Shown in pieces: positions 11,501 to 23,690 of a DNA stretch of 64,000 bases; position 1 is the first letter of the stretch; each line of letters begins with the position of its first letter. The stretch spans positions 124,001-188,000 of the forward strand of contig CALYLW010000986.1 of NCBI GenBank assembly GCA_944989445.1. Direction: 5' to 3'. The notes under the pieces were generated by a model. The model did no database searches. It was given only the letters and a program-made list of their open reading frames with translations, and was not told where the DNA came from. Made by a program: the position numbers and the translations under genes. The stretch comes from Ampullaceana balthica. Its lineage: Eukaryota; Mollusca; Gastropoda; Lymnaeidae.

Positions 11501-13530
11501 GGCGGAGCTTATGGTAAAAGTATCTTGATGTGTAACCAATGAGAGGTTCATTCAGCAATAACAGAGGCGGAGCTTATGGTAAAAGTATCTTGATGTGTAA
11601 CCAATGAGAGGTTCATTCAGCAATAACAGAGGCGGAGCTTATGGTAAAAGTATCTTGATGTGTAACCAATGAGAGGTTCATTCAGCAATAACAGAGGCGG
11701 AGCTTATGGTAAAAGTATCTTGATGTGTAACCAATGAGAGGTTCATTCAGCAATAACAGAGGCGGAGCTTATGGTAAAAGTATCTTGATGTGTAACCAAT
11801 GAGAGGTTCATTCAGCAATAACAGAGGCGGAGCTTATGGTAAAAGTATCTTGATGTGTAACCAATGAGAGGTTCATTCAGCAATAACAGAGGCGGAGCTT
11901 ATGGTAAAAGTATCTTGATGTGTAACCAATGAGAGGTTCATTCAGCAATAACAGAGGCGGAGCTTATGGTAAAAGTATCTTGATGTGTAACCAATGAGAG
12001 GTTCATTCAGCAATAACAGAGGCGGAGCTTATGGTAAAAGTATCTTGATGTGTAACCAATGAGAGGTTCATTCAGCAATAACAGAGGCGGAGCTTATGGT
12101 AAAAGTATCTTGATGTGTAACCAATGAGAGGTTCATTCAGCAATAACAGAGGCGGAGCTTATGGTAAAAGTATCTTGATGTGTAACCAATGAGAGGTTCA
12201 TTCAGCAATAACAGAGGCGGAGCTTATGGTAAAAGTATCTTGATGTGTAACCAATGAGAGGTTCATTCAGCAATAACAGAGGCGGAGCTTATGGTAAAAG
12301 TATCTTGATGTGTAACCAATGAGAGGTTCATTCAGCAATAACAGAGGCGGAGCTTATGGTAAAAGTATCTTGATGTGTAACCAATGAGAGGTTCATTCAG
12401 CAATAACAGAGGCGGAGCTTATGGTAAAAGTATCTTGATGTGTAACCAATGAGAGGTTCATTCAGCAATAACAGAGGCGGAGCTTATGGTAAAAGTATCT
12501 TGATGTGTAACCAATGAGAGGTTCATTCAGCAATAACAGAGGCGGAGCTTATGGTAAAAGTATCTTGATGTGTAACCAATGAGAGGTTCATTCAGCAATA
12601 ACAGAGGCGGAGCTTATGGTAAAAGTATCTTGATGTGTAACCAATGAGAGGTTCATTCAGCAATAACAGAGGCGGAGCTTATGGTAAAAGTATCTTGATG
12701 TGTAACCAATGAGAGGTTCATTCAGCAATAACAGAGGCGGAGCTTATGGTAAAAGTATCTTGATGTGTAACCAATGAGAGGTTCATTCAGCAATAACAGA
12801 GGCGGAGCTTATGGTAAAAGTATCTTGATGTGTAACCAATGAGAGGTTCATTCAGCAATAACAGAGGCGGAGCTTATGGTAAAAGTATCTTGATGTGTAA
12901 CCAATGAGAGGTTCATTCAGCAATAACAGAGGCGGAGCTTATGGTAAAAGTATCTTGATGTGTAACCAATGAGAGGTTCATTCAGCAATAACAGAGGCGG
13001 AGCTTATGGTAAAAGTATCTTGATGTGTAACCAATGAGAGGTTCATTCAGCAATAACAGAGGCGGAGCTTATGGTAAAAGTATCTTGATGTGTAACCAAT
13101 GAGAGGTTCATTCAGCAATAACAGAGGCGGAGCTTATGGTAAAAGTATCTTGATGTGTAACCAATGAGAGGTTCATTCAGCAATAACAGAGGCGGAGCTT
13201 ATGGTAAAAGTATCTTGATGTGTAACCAATGAGAGGTTCATTCAGCAATAACAGAGGCGGAGCTTATGGTAAAAGTATCTTGATGTGTAACCAATGAGAG
13301 GTTCATTCAGCAATAACAGAGGCGGAGCTTATGGTAAAAGTATCTTGATGTGTAACCAATGAGAGGTTCATTCAGCAATAACAGAGGCGGAGCTTATGGT
13401 AAAAGTATCTTGATGTGTAACCAATGAGAGGTTCATTCAGCAATAACAGAGGCGGAGCTTATGGTAAAAGTATCTTGATGTGTAACCAATGAGAGGTTCA
13501 TTCAGCAATAACAGAGGCGGAGCTTATGGT
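8531..13530. repeat. 65-bp satellite, 77 copies
   Basis: The unit begins GTATCTTGATGTGTAACCAA and ends GGCGGAGCTTATGGTAAAA. From 8531 to 13530 there are 5000 bases: 76 full 65-bp units less one base, plus a final 61-base unit. The only change I noticed is a single-base deletion near 10586 (GCAATACAG instead of GCAATAACAG). The unit length is not a multiple of three and there is no long open frame. Each unit has a CCAAT motif and a GGCGGAGC motif about 30 bp apart. Confidence 0.97.
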
Positions 13531-13641
13531 GAGGTCAAGCTAGGAATAACACAGATGGATCTATGTGGTTTCATGTGGCAATAGCACGGGTGGATATTAG
13601 GTGGATATTAGGTGGATGACTTTTACCGTTACGATGGACGG

Positions 13642-13748
13642 ATCTATTGGCGGAGTCATGTAGCTGTTGGCGGAGTCATGTAGCTGTTGGCGGAGTCATG
13701 TAGCTATTGGCGGAGTCTTGTAGCCATTGGCGGAGTCATGTAGCTATT
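13642..13748. repeat. minisatellite, 20-bp unit, 5 copies
   Basis: ATTGGCGGAGTCATGTAGCT-type units recur five times with small changes. Like the 65-bp satellite it combines a CCAAT-type core (inverted, ATTGG) with GGCGGAG. Confidence 0.85.
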
Positions 13749-13822
13749 GCATAGTATCCAAACAGAGAATTCTCCACACACAAAAAGAGTTGGGTACCAA
13801 GTAGTAATATCATGGACGGACG

Positions 13823-13992
13823 GATCTGTCCAGAGGCGTAATGTGGCATCGGGGCAGTTGCCAGGGCGCCGAGGGCTTATCCTTAAATTATCAATTTATT
13901 CTGTATAATTTAGTATTTTCCTTATTTCTCAAGGGCGCCAAAAATGAATTGGCCAAGGGCGCGGAAAACCCAGTTACGCTTCTGGATCTGTC
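13823..13992 (+). mobile_element. 154-bp hAT-type MITE (family M1) with TSD
   Basis: The element is 13831-13984, starting CAGAGGCGTAAT and ending GTTACGCTTCTG (imperfect inverted ends). The flanking 8-bp duplication is GATCTGTC (13823-13830, 13985-13992). The interior is noncoding with GGGCGCC blocks. The same family sits in the opposite orientation at 36567-36727 with a different TSD, which shows independent insertion. Confidence 0.92.
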
Positions 13993-14511
13993 GCTGGAGT
14001 CATGAAGGGATAGCAAAGTCTCTCAAGGCGTATCTCTGGTGGGTGTCATATAACGATATCATTTTCTCCAAAGGTGATCAACAAGTGGGAGAATTGATTT
14101 TTTTTCTTAACTAATATAAAGCCACCAGACCCTCATGCCGTTATTACACATACACACTTACACACACATAGACTCACACACACATTTACTTACAAACCCA
14201 GGAGACGATGTCGTATAATAAAAGTATTTTTGGTGTGGGTAAACGTCTCATTTATTAGTTTCCTACTGGTGTCTTCTGTCAAGTTCCCACGTCTGCTCGA
14301 ATCCATTAAATTGCTGAACTAAGGGCAGTCTGTCTTTAAGAGCATCTAGCACATTATACTTGTTGACTGTCAAGGAAGTCGGATTTCAACAAATGGACAA
14401 TTGCTCCGATGGGAAGGGTGGGGAGGGGGGGGACAAGGGTTCTCAACTCAAGAAACATTGTTTTATTAAGCTGGGATAGTGTCAGTGAATTGGATATTTC
14501 CACTTTTATAA

Positions 14512-15333
14512 ATATGTATGTAGGTATATATATGTAGGTATATATATGTAGGTATATGTAGGTATATGTATGTAGGTATATGTATGTAGGTATATGTATG
14601 TAGGTATATGTATGTAGGTATATGTATGTAGGTATATGCATGTAGGTATATGTATGTAGGTATATGTATGTAGGTATATGTATGTAGGTATATGTATGTA
14701 GGTATATGTATGTAGGTATATGTATGTAGGTATATGTAGGTAGGTATATGTAGGTAGGTATATGTAGGTATATGTAGGTATATGTATGTAGGTATATGTA
14801 TGTAGGTATATGTATGTAGGTATATGTATGTAGGTATATGTATGTAGGTATATGTATGTAGGTATATGTAGGTATATGTATGTAGGTATATGTAGGTATA
14901 TGTATGTAGGTATATGTATGTAGGTATATGTATGTAGGTATATGTAGGTAGGTATATGTAGGTATATGTAGGTATGTATATGTAGGTATATGTATGTAGG
15001 TATATGTATGTTGTATATGTATGTAGGTATATGTATGTAGGTATATGTATGTAGGTATATGTATGTAGGTATATGTATGTAGGTATATGTATGTAGGTAT
15101 ATGTATGTAGGTATATGTAGGTATATGTATGTAGGTATATGTATGTAGGTATATGTATGTAGGTATATGTATGTAGGTATATGTATGTAGGTATATGTAT
15201 GTAGGTATATGTATGTAGGTATATGTATGTAGGTATATGTATGTAGGTATATGTACGTAGGTATATGCATGTTGGTATATGCATGTTGGTATATGCATTT
15301 TGGTATATGTATTTTGGTATAAGTATGTAGGTA
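14512..15333. repeat. TATATGTATGTAGG minisatellite, ~60 units
   Basis: 14-bp units TATATGTATGTAGG are mixed with 10-bp units TATATGTAGG. The minus strand is open in all three frames (His/Tyr/Ile/Thr-rich peptides) only because the unit contains no stop there. It lies between unassigned DNA and the 17/14-bp array. Confidence 0.95.
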
Positions 15334-15589
15334 TTTAAAAAAATTACAACTGCAATAAAGAAAGATTTATTCAATTCTTTTCACCTCGACTGAATGATGA
15401 CAGGGCAGTTACTTACATTGTGCTGTGTGTCCCGACATGCCTCGAGGGCAGCCTTATATGGCCACCTTATATGGCCGCCTTATATGGCCGCCTCAAAGTG
15501 GACTGAATCTGTTGTTTTGACAAGCGGGCCGAGGGCGACCAGCCGTCTATTGTACGTGGTCACACGGCTGATCTTTGGGGTTACAGAAC

Positions 15590-17470
15590 AACATGTGTCG
15601 CTGTGGTACATGTGTCGCTGTGGTACATGATCACAGAGCTGATGTTTGGGGTTACAGAACCACATGTGTCGCTGTGGAACTTGTGTCGCCGTGGTACATG
15701 TATCGCTGTGGAACTTGTGTCGCTGTGGTACATGAGTCGCTGTGGAACTTGTGTCGCTGTGGTACATGTGTCGCTGTGGAACTTGTGTCGCTGTGGTACA
15801 TGTGTCGCTGTGGTACATGTGTCGCTGTGGTACATGATCACACAGCTGATGTTTGGGGTTACAGAACCACATGTGTCGCTGTGGTACATGTGTCGCTGTG
15901 GTACATGATCACACAGATGATGTTTGGGGTAACAGAACCACATGTGTCGCTGTGGAACTTGTGTCGCTGTGGTACATGTGTCGCTGTTGTACTTGTGTCC
16001 CTGTGGTACATGTGTCGCTGTGGTACATGTGTCGCTGTGGTACATGTGTCGTAGGGTACATGTGTCGCTGTGGTACATGTGTAGTGGTAAATGTGTCGTT
16101 GTGGTACATGTGTCGCTGTGGTACATGTGTCGTTGTGGTACATGTGTAGTGGTACATATGTCGTTGTGGTACATGTGTAGGGGTAAATGTGTCGTTGTGG
16201 TACATGTGTCGTTGTGGTACATGTGTAGTGGTACATGTGTAGTGTTACATGTGTCGCTGTGGTACATGTGTAGTGGTAAATGTGTCGTTATGGTACATGT
16301 GTAGTGGTAAATGTGTCGTTGTGGTACATGAGTAGTGGTAAATGTGTCGTTGTGGTACATGTGTCGTTGTGGTACATGTGTCGTTGTGGTACAATGGTAG
16401 TGGTACATGTGTAGTGGTACATGTGTCGCGGTTGTACATGTGTCGTTGTGGTACATGTGTCGTTGTGGTACATGTGTAGTGGTACATGTGTTGTGTTACA
16501 TGTGTAGTGGTACATGTGTAGTGGTACATGTGTCGCTGTGGTACATGTGTCGTTGTAGTACATGTGTAGTGGTAAATGTGTCGTTGTGGTACATTGGTAG
16601 TGGTAAATGTGTCGTTATGGTAAATGTGTCGTTGTGGTACATGTGTAGTGGTACATGTGTAGTGGTAAATGTGTCGTTGTGGTACATGTGTAGTGGTACA
16701 TGTGTAGTGGTACATGTGTCGCTGTGGTACATGTGTCGTTGTGGTACATGTGTCGTTGTGTTACATGTGTAGTGGTACATGTGTAGTGGTACATGTGTCA
16801 CTGTGGTACATGTGTCGTTGTGGTACATGTGTTGTGGTACATGTAGTGGTACATGTGTCGCTGTGGTACATGTGTCGTTGTGGTACATGTGTCGTTGTGG
16901 TACATGTGTCGTTGTGGTACATGTGTAGTGGTACATGTGTCGTTGTGGTACATGTGTAGGGGTACATGTGTCGTTGTGGTACATGTGTAGTGGTAAATGT
17001 GTCGTTGTGGTACATGTGTCGTTGTGGTACATGTGTCGTTGTGGTACATGTGTCGTTGTGGTACATGTGTCGTTGTGGTTCATGTGTCATTGTGTTACAT
17101 GTGTCGCTGTGGTACTTGTGTCCCTGTGGTACATGTGTCGCTGTGGTACATGTGTCGCTGTGGTACATGTGTCGTTGTGGTACATGTGTCGTTGTGGTAC
17201 ATGTGTCGTTGTGGTACATGTGTCGTTGTGGTACATGTGTCGCTGTGGTACATGATCACACAGCTGATTGTTGGGGTTACACAACCACATGTGTCGCTGT
17301 GGTACATGTATCGCTGTGGTACATGTGTCGTTTTAGTACATGTGTCGTGGTACACGTCCTGTAGTGGTACATGTGTCTCTGTTGTACATGTGTCTCTGTG
17401 ATACATGTGTCGTTGAGGTACACGAGTCTTAGCGACATGTGTATCCATGAGAACTGTGTCTTTGGGATAC
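15590..17470. repeat. mixed 17/14-bp minisatellite with embedded anchor blocks
   Basis: Units are TGTCGCTGTGGTACATG (17 bp; also CGTTGTGG variants) and TGTAGTGGTACATG (14 bp). The left part is mostly the 17-bp CGCTG type; the middle mixes 17- and 14-bp units with CGTTG. A ~35-bp non-repeat block (GCTGATGTTTGGGGTTACAG core) interrupts it near 15559, 15628, 15838, 15907 and 17255. The array decays near 17290-17480. Open frames on both strands are repeat artefacts. Confidence 0.95.
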
Positions 17471-17479
17471 GTGTGTCTC

Positions 17480-17896
17480 AGTGACATCCTGTGTCCTCGT
17501 CATACATTTGTTTTGGCTACCACGGTTTCTATGTGATGTTCGTGTCCTCATAGTGACGCATGTGTCTCAGTGAGCTATACTGTCAGTGGATGTGTCTGTA
17601 CCAGGACACACAACTACGTCATCCTCAGTATTGTAAGGGCCAGCAACTCCTACCACCCAAAGTTATTTTCGTGTTTGGCCACGTGTCGTCTCTCGGACAT
17701 GGACTAATGTATCCCAGAAGACCCATCTCTCCATGATAGTACATAACTCAGACACTTACCTACTGGTATTCCCATATTCCCCCAGCACCAGGCACTTAGG
17801 TTAGCGGGTACTTTGCTTCTCCCAAAGGGGCAGTGGGAGTAATCTTACATTGTCCATTGAGCACTAGACAACTGTTGGTGTCGGTATGTTTCGTGA
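17480..17896. other. unassigned spacer
   Basis: Unique sequence between two arrays. The last ~50 bp (from CACTAGACAACTGTTGG at about 17861) resembles the sequence right of the hAT element at 22400, so it is probably part of an older duplicated unit. Confidence 0.45.
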
Positions 17897-17900
17897 CAGT

Positions 17901-19900
17901 ACATGAGGGCACAAGGCAGTACATGAGGGCACAAGGCAGTACATGAGGGCACTAGGCAGTACATGAGGGCACAAGGCAGTACATAAGGGCACAAGGCAGT
18001 ACATGAGGGCACAAGGCAGTACATGAGGGCACAAGGCAGTACATGAGGGCACAAGGAAGTACATGAGGGCACAAGGCAGTACATGAGGGCACAAGGCAGT
18101 ACATGAGGGCACAAGGCAGTACATGAGGGCACTAGGCAGTACATGAGGGCACAAGGCAGTACATGAGGGCACAAGGCAGTACATGAGGGCACAAGGCAGT
18201 ACATGAGGGCACAAGGCAGTACATGAGGGCACAAGGCAGTACATGAGGGCACAAGGCAGTACATGAGGGCACAAGGCAGTACATGAGGGCACAAGGCAGT
18301 ACATGAGGGCACAAGGCAGTACATGAGGGCACAAGGCAGTACATGAGGGCACAAGGCAGTACATGAGGGCACAAGGCAGTACATGAGGGCACAAGGCAGT
18401 ACATGAGGGCACAAGGCAGTACACGAGGGCACAAGGCAGTACATGAGGGCACAAGGCAGTACATGAGGGCACAAGGCAGTACATGAGGGCACAAGGCAGT
18501 ACATGAGGGCACAAGGCAGTACATGAGGGCACAAGGCAGTACATGAGGGCATAAGGCAGTACATGAGGGCACAAGGCAGTACATGAGGGCACAAGGCAGT
18601 ACATGAGGGCACAAGGCAGTACATGAGGGCACAAGGCAGTACATGAGGGCACAAGGCAGTACATGAGGGCACAAGGCAGTACATGAGGGCACAAGGCAGT
18701 ACATGAGGGCACAAGGCAGTACATGAGGGCACAAGGCAGTACATGAGGGCACAAGGCAGTACATGAGGGCACAAGGCAGTACATGAGGGCACAAGGCAGT
18801 ACATGAGGGCACAAGGCAGTACATGAGGGCACAAGGCAGTACATGAGGGCACAAGGCAGTACATGAGGGCACAAGGCAGTACATGAGGGCACAAGGCAGT
18901 ACATGAGGGCACAAGGCAGTACATGAGGGCACAAGGCAGTACATGAGGGCACAAGGCAGTACATGAGGGCACAAGGCAGTACATGAGGGCACAAGGCAGT
19001 ACATGAGGGCACAAGGCAGTACATGAGGGCACAAGGCAGTACATGAGGGCACAAGGCAGTACATGAGGGCACAAGGCAGTACATGAGGGCACAAGGCAGT
19101 ACATGAGGGCACAAGGCAGTACATGAGGGCACAAGGCAGTACATGAGGGCACAAGGCAGTACATGAGGGCACAAGGCAGTACATGAGGGCACAAGGCAGT
19201 ACATGAGGGCACAAGGCAGTACATGAGGGCACAAGGCAGTACATGAGGGCACAAGGCAGTACATGAGGGCACAAGGCAGTACATGAGGGCACAAGGCAGT
19301 ACATGAGGGCACAAGGCAGTACATGAGGGCACAAGGCAGTACATGAGGGCACAAGGCAGTACATGAGGGCACAAGGCAGTACATGAGGGCACAAGGCAGT
19401 ACATGAGGGCACAAGGCAGTACATGAGGGCACAAGGCAGTACATGAGGGCACAAGGCAGTACATGAGGGCACAAGGCAGTACATGAGGGCACAAGGCAGT
19501 ACATGAGGGCACAAGGCAGTACATGAGGGCACAAGGCAGTACATGAGGGCACAAGGCAGTACATGAGGGCACAAGGCAGTACATGAGGGCACAAGGCAGT
19601 ACATGAGGGCACAAGGCAGTACATGAGGGCACAAGGCAGTACATGAGGGCACAAGGCAGTACATGAGGGCACAAGGCAGTACATGAGGGCACAAGGCAGT
19701 ACATGAGGGCACAAGGCAGTACATGAGGGCACAAGGCAGTACATGAGGGCACAAGGCAGTACATGAGGGCACAAGGCAGTACATGAGGGCACAAGGCAGT
19801 ACATGAGGGCACAAGGCAGTACATGAGGGCACAAGGCAGTACATGAGGGCACAAGGCAGTACATGAGGGCACAAGGCAGTACATGAGGGCACAAGGCAGT
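17901..19900. repeat. 20-bp satellite, 100 copies
   Basis: The unit ACATGAGGGCACAAGGCAGT repeats exactly 100 times with no length change. I see point variants only in the left third (near 17952, 17985, 18056, 18132, 18424, 18552); everything from about 18561 to 19900 is identical. All three minus-strand frames stay open (586-751 codons) because the unit lacks stops on that strand. Confidence 0.98.
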
Positions 19901-19941
19901 ACGTAAATGGGGGAGGGAAATTTCATTGCTATACATGAGAC

Positions 19942-22407
19942 CACTAGACCAGGGGTTCCTAACCAGTGATGCATGCACCCCTTGGGGGTGCATGAGCAGG
20001 TTCCAAGGGGTGCATGAACTATTCAGAGAGAAAAAAAAGGGGGGGGGAGAAAAGAAAGAGAAGGGAAAAAAAAGAAAGAAAAACTGATAATCTGAAAATG
20101 TAAACCATAAGCGAGGCATGCAGCGTCAAAGGGAGCCCATTTACAACCCTTTTGATACTCGTTCGCGCATGTTCCTATGAATTTCGTGTTTTACGTCACA
20201 GTTTTCTAAAAAATAATTTAATTTTGTCATCAAATACGTCAGATATATGGCTTCCGGTGACCCTCTAACTGTTTTGAGCGGATGTAAACGTTGGCATTAT
20301 TTTCCTTCACTTTTATTGCTCGGTACGCTGCAAAGGTCTTAAAAAAGTGAATTGTAAGCCATTATTCGTCATTGAAACCTAAAATCTTGAGTTGAGCATC
20401 CAATTCCGGTCATTAAAAACATCAACTTCGTCAGTTAAAAATTTTCCTGTGACTGGTACGACTTTCCGATTGTCATCACCCCCTCAAAATCGTTAATAAA
20501 TATAAGAGAGAGAGAGAGAGAGAGAGATGGAACACAAAAGCCTCAGTGCTTCCACTGTCGAAAAATCCTGTGCAATGACAACATGAAGCCTGTTAGACTA
20601 CGAGAGCACTTTGAGAAAGTCCATCCATCCAATTCCAAGGACAGTGTTGAGGTCTTCAAGCAGAAGAGAGCTCGCTTCTTGACCTCAGGTACCTTGACCA
20701 AGATTTTCTTTGTCACATAAACCTGCACTGGAAGCATCATTCAAGGTTGCATATCTTATTGCAAAAAACAAGAAGCCCCACGCCCCACACCATTGGAGAA
20801 ACTTTGGTGAAGCCTTGTGCTCTAGAGATGGTGGAACTAATGTGTGGTCACCAGTCACCAGCAGAGGAAGCAGGTTGAGAAAGTTCCTTTGTCCAATGAC
20901 ACTATTCATTCCAGGATTAGTGACATGGCTGCAGACTTTCTGGATCAAGTCTTGTGCGAGATGAGAAGCAGTCCTTTTCCATTTAGCATGCAGCTGGATG
21001 AATCCACTGATGTAGCACAATGCAGTCAGATTTGTGAGATATGTTCACAGTGGATTGCTGAAGGAGGAATTTCTCTTTTCTAAGCCACTCCTAGCTACTA
21101 CCAAAGCTGCTGATGTGCAGCAGCTAGTCAGGGCATTCTTCACTGAAAACCAGTTTGATTGGACTTCAAGAATTTCTTCAATTTCTACAGGTGGTGCTCC
21201 CTCCATGCTCGGTAATAAGTCAGGATTTTTAGCACTGGTAAAGAAAGAAGTTCCAGATATTGTCACTACACAGTGTATCCTTGATCGTCAGGCCATGTTA
21301 TGCAAAACTCTACCTCCAACCTTGAAGTCAGTTCTTTCTACTGTAGTCCAAGTTGTAAATTGTATCCGCTCACATGCCTTGAACCACTGCCTTTTCAAGT
21401 TGTTCTGTCAGGAGGTGGTCTCTGAGCATGAAGATCTGCACTACCACACTGTGGTGCGCTGGTTGTCCAGGGGACGGATACTTTCTCGGTTAGTAGAACT
21501 GAGAGTGGAGCTTGCCATTTTCTTGCCAGAAAAAGAGAGTGACCTTGCTGACCGCCCAAATTTCATTCATTACTTGGCATACCTGGCTGACATCTTCACC
21601 ATCTCGAATGAGTTGAACACAGCTCTCCAAGGACCTGATGGGACTGTAATGGATGCTACTGAGAGATTGCAAGCCTTTCTTAACAAACTGCCACTATTCC
21701 GACGACTAGTAGAAAAGTCCAACTTGGCCAACTTTCCACTCTTGGATGAAGTTGTAATATCTGCTGCAGAAGGAAGCACTGAGGGATCACTGCCCGACAA
21801 CATCAAAGGGGAAATTTCAGAGCATCTTTCAACATTGCAAAGGTCCTTTGATGGGTATTTCTGTCAAGAAATTGCTAGGAAAGATCTTTGGATTCGCAAT
21901 CCTTTTCTATGTGACTTGGACAACATTGATGACAGTGACCTTGCTAAAGATGACCTGATTGATTTGAGAACCAGAGAAGTACTGAGGAGTGCCTTCAGTT
22001 GCAATACCTTGATTGAATTTTGGTGCACCCAGCTAGATTCCTACCCACATCTAGCCAAGAGGGCAGTACTGACTCTCCTTCCATTTGACACAACCTATCT
22101 CTGTGAAGCAGGATTCTCCACTCCTTTGACGATTAAAACCAAGGAAAGAAATAAGTTGAATGCAGAAGATGACATGAGAGTTGCTTTGTCCAAAACAGTC
22201 CCCAGATTTAAATCGCTGATTGATCATAAGAAGCAGCAGATCTCTCACTAAATTCCCTGTCGGCTATTGTCAAAACTGTTATGTTCCTAAAAGAAACATA
22301 GTTTATTATGCATTTTCTGCAAGTTTCACGAGAGGGTGCATGAACTTTGTTTGGGCATCTGAAGGGGTGCATGGACCCCAAAAGGTTGGGAACCACTGCA
22401 CTAGACA
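19942..22407 (+). mobile_element. 2450-bp hAT transposon (ZBED/Buster-like) with TSD
   Basis: The element is 19950-22399. The left end is CAGGGGTTCCTAACC and the right end is the inverse of CAGTGGTTCCCAACC. Further inside, both ends carry GGGGTGCATG motifs in opposite orientation. The flanking 8-bp duplication CACTAGAC (19942-19949 and 22400-22407) is perfect, with a central TA as reported for Buster-type hATs. It carries one degraded transposase gene. It inserted just right of the 20-bp satellite. Confidence 0.95.
20535..22251 (+). pseudogene. hAT transposase pseudogene, ZBED5-like
   Basis: The gene encodes a DNA-cutting transposase of the hAT superfamily, now broken. The N-terminus keeps a BED zinc finger (C-x2-C at 20547-20558, H-x4-H at 20607-20624). 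Frameshifts or stops follow near 20722, 20770, 20860-20880 and 21030-21060. The segment 20844-21080 has the LDESTD motif with the first catalytic Asp. The last 405 codons (21034-22251) are uninterrupted and hold the catalytic core and the C-terminal dimerisation region (CEAGFS near residue 357 through DDMRVALS). In the block normally reading TDGAP, residue 53 is Gly instead of the catalytic Asp, and residue 84 is Asp where His is usual. The RWLSRG motif (residues 142-147) is intact. The breaks plus the lost Asp make activity very unlikely. The start given is approximate. Confidence 0.9.
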
Positions 22408-22439
22408 GTACTTGATGTTGGTATGGTTCATGACTGTAA

Positions 22440-23690
22440 ATCAAAGATAACTACGTAACTAAATTTCCAAACAAACTTTTACAAAGCACTTACTTGTGGT
22501 CATTGATCAAAGCACGGCTAAATAATAAATAGTTAAACAGCCTTATGATTTTACGGGAACAATAAAATAAAGTTTGAGAATAGATAAAATCTAGAATACA
22601 TTTGATGAAATTCTTGGCATTTCCTTGAATTTTTTAAATCAATTTTCTAAACTTCACAGCGCTGTATGTTTGCCAGTTGGTCAGGTATTCCGGTCAGGTA
22701 GTCAAATATAAAATTTTTCTTTTTTCAATTGTTTTGAGATTGACCCCAATTCCATACATTACAGTGACGCTGGTCGTTTACGGTAAAATATTTTCAAACT
22801 TTTAACACTAAACATGTAATGATGACCAATTTATTGATGTCTCGGGTTATTTTTTGGAAGAGTGGACACTTTGTTCATAAAGCGGAACATTAAACACAAC
22901 AAACATTGTTTTAAAAAATAATATTTCAGATCATAATGTTATCTTTAGAGACATTTACACGAAACAAAAGAACAAATTAAGAATAGAATAAACGGTTTTA
23001 TTATTTCTGTTTTTTTAATTGACTTTTAAAAGACCTTTTAATTTGACAATGTATTAGAGAAAGACCACCCACCTAAAGACATTTTGTACATGCCAACACC
23101 AGTGCCTCAATCACCCCCTGGAAAACCTCCCCCTCCCCCCACTGCCGCTACTTCCTAACATTTTTGTTTCAACCCTCCTAATCCGACCACACTCACTAAT
23201 TACTCGATGACAGCAAACAGCCGCGCGTGTATCAAACTATCTCTGCAGACGACACTGGCTAAAAGGGAGAGCACAATCACGACCACGGGTAATTGCAGAC
23301 GACAAGAGTAATAAGGTCATTAAAACTACAACAAAACTACTTTTTTTATAATACTAAAGTCTACCCTTGTCACGAATATAAACATTTTAAAACTATAATA
23401 ACCTCTAACCACCCACTTCGGAACGTAGAGAATTATTTCACGTCTGCTAGCGAAGATGGAAATTCCCGCGCACGTTCGTTACCAGTGGGCTGTTCAGACG
23501 ATTCGCATCAAGACATTAGACTGCGCTCCCCTGGATACGGGGGAGAGGAAGGGAAGAAAAGGTCTCACCGGAAACGGAGTGACTTAAAAGTTGGTAGGAG
23601 GCAGGAAGGATGGAAGATGATTGGAGGAACGAACTTCCCGGCCTGAGATTTGCTGTGTGCCCTGTTGATGGGCCAGTTTTGGTCAGCGCG
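22440..23690. other. unassigned AT-rich DNA
   Basis: No homology recognised. The 117-codon open frame at 23293-23646 shows no domain and unremarkable composition; I do not call it a gene. Confidence 0.45.

Noticed and set aside
8531..13530. CRISPR array (regular repeats)
   Set aside because: The whole 65-bp unit repeats including any would-be spacer; there are no variable spacers and no cas genes, and the context is eukaryotic.
14512..15333. Telomeric or centromeric repeat
   Set aside because: Units do not match TTAGGG-type repeats, and nothing shows centromere identity.
14354..15374. His/Tyr/Ile/Thr-rich 250-314 residue proteins
   Set aside because: Artefact of the TATATGTATGTAGG repeat read on the minus strand.
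17845..20119. Cys/Leu/Pro-rich minus-strand proteins of 586-751 residues
   Set aside because: All three minus frames are open because the 20-bp satellite has no stop codon on that strand; sequence ends are short and meaningless.
23293..23646. 117-codon open frame as a host gene
   Set aside because: No domain, no splice context and AT-rich flanks; length is compatible with chance.
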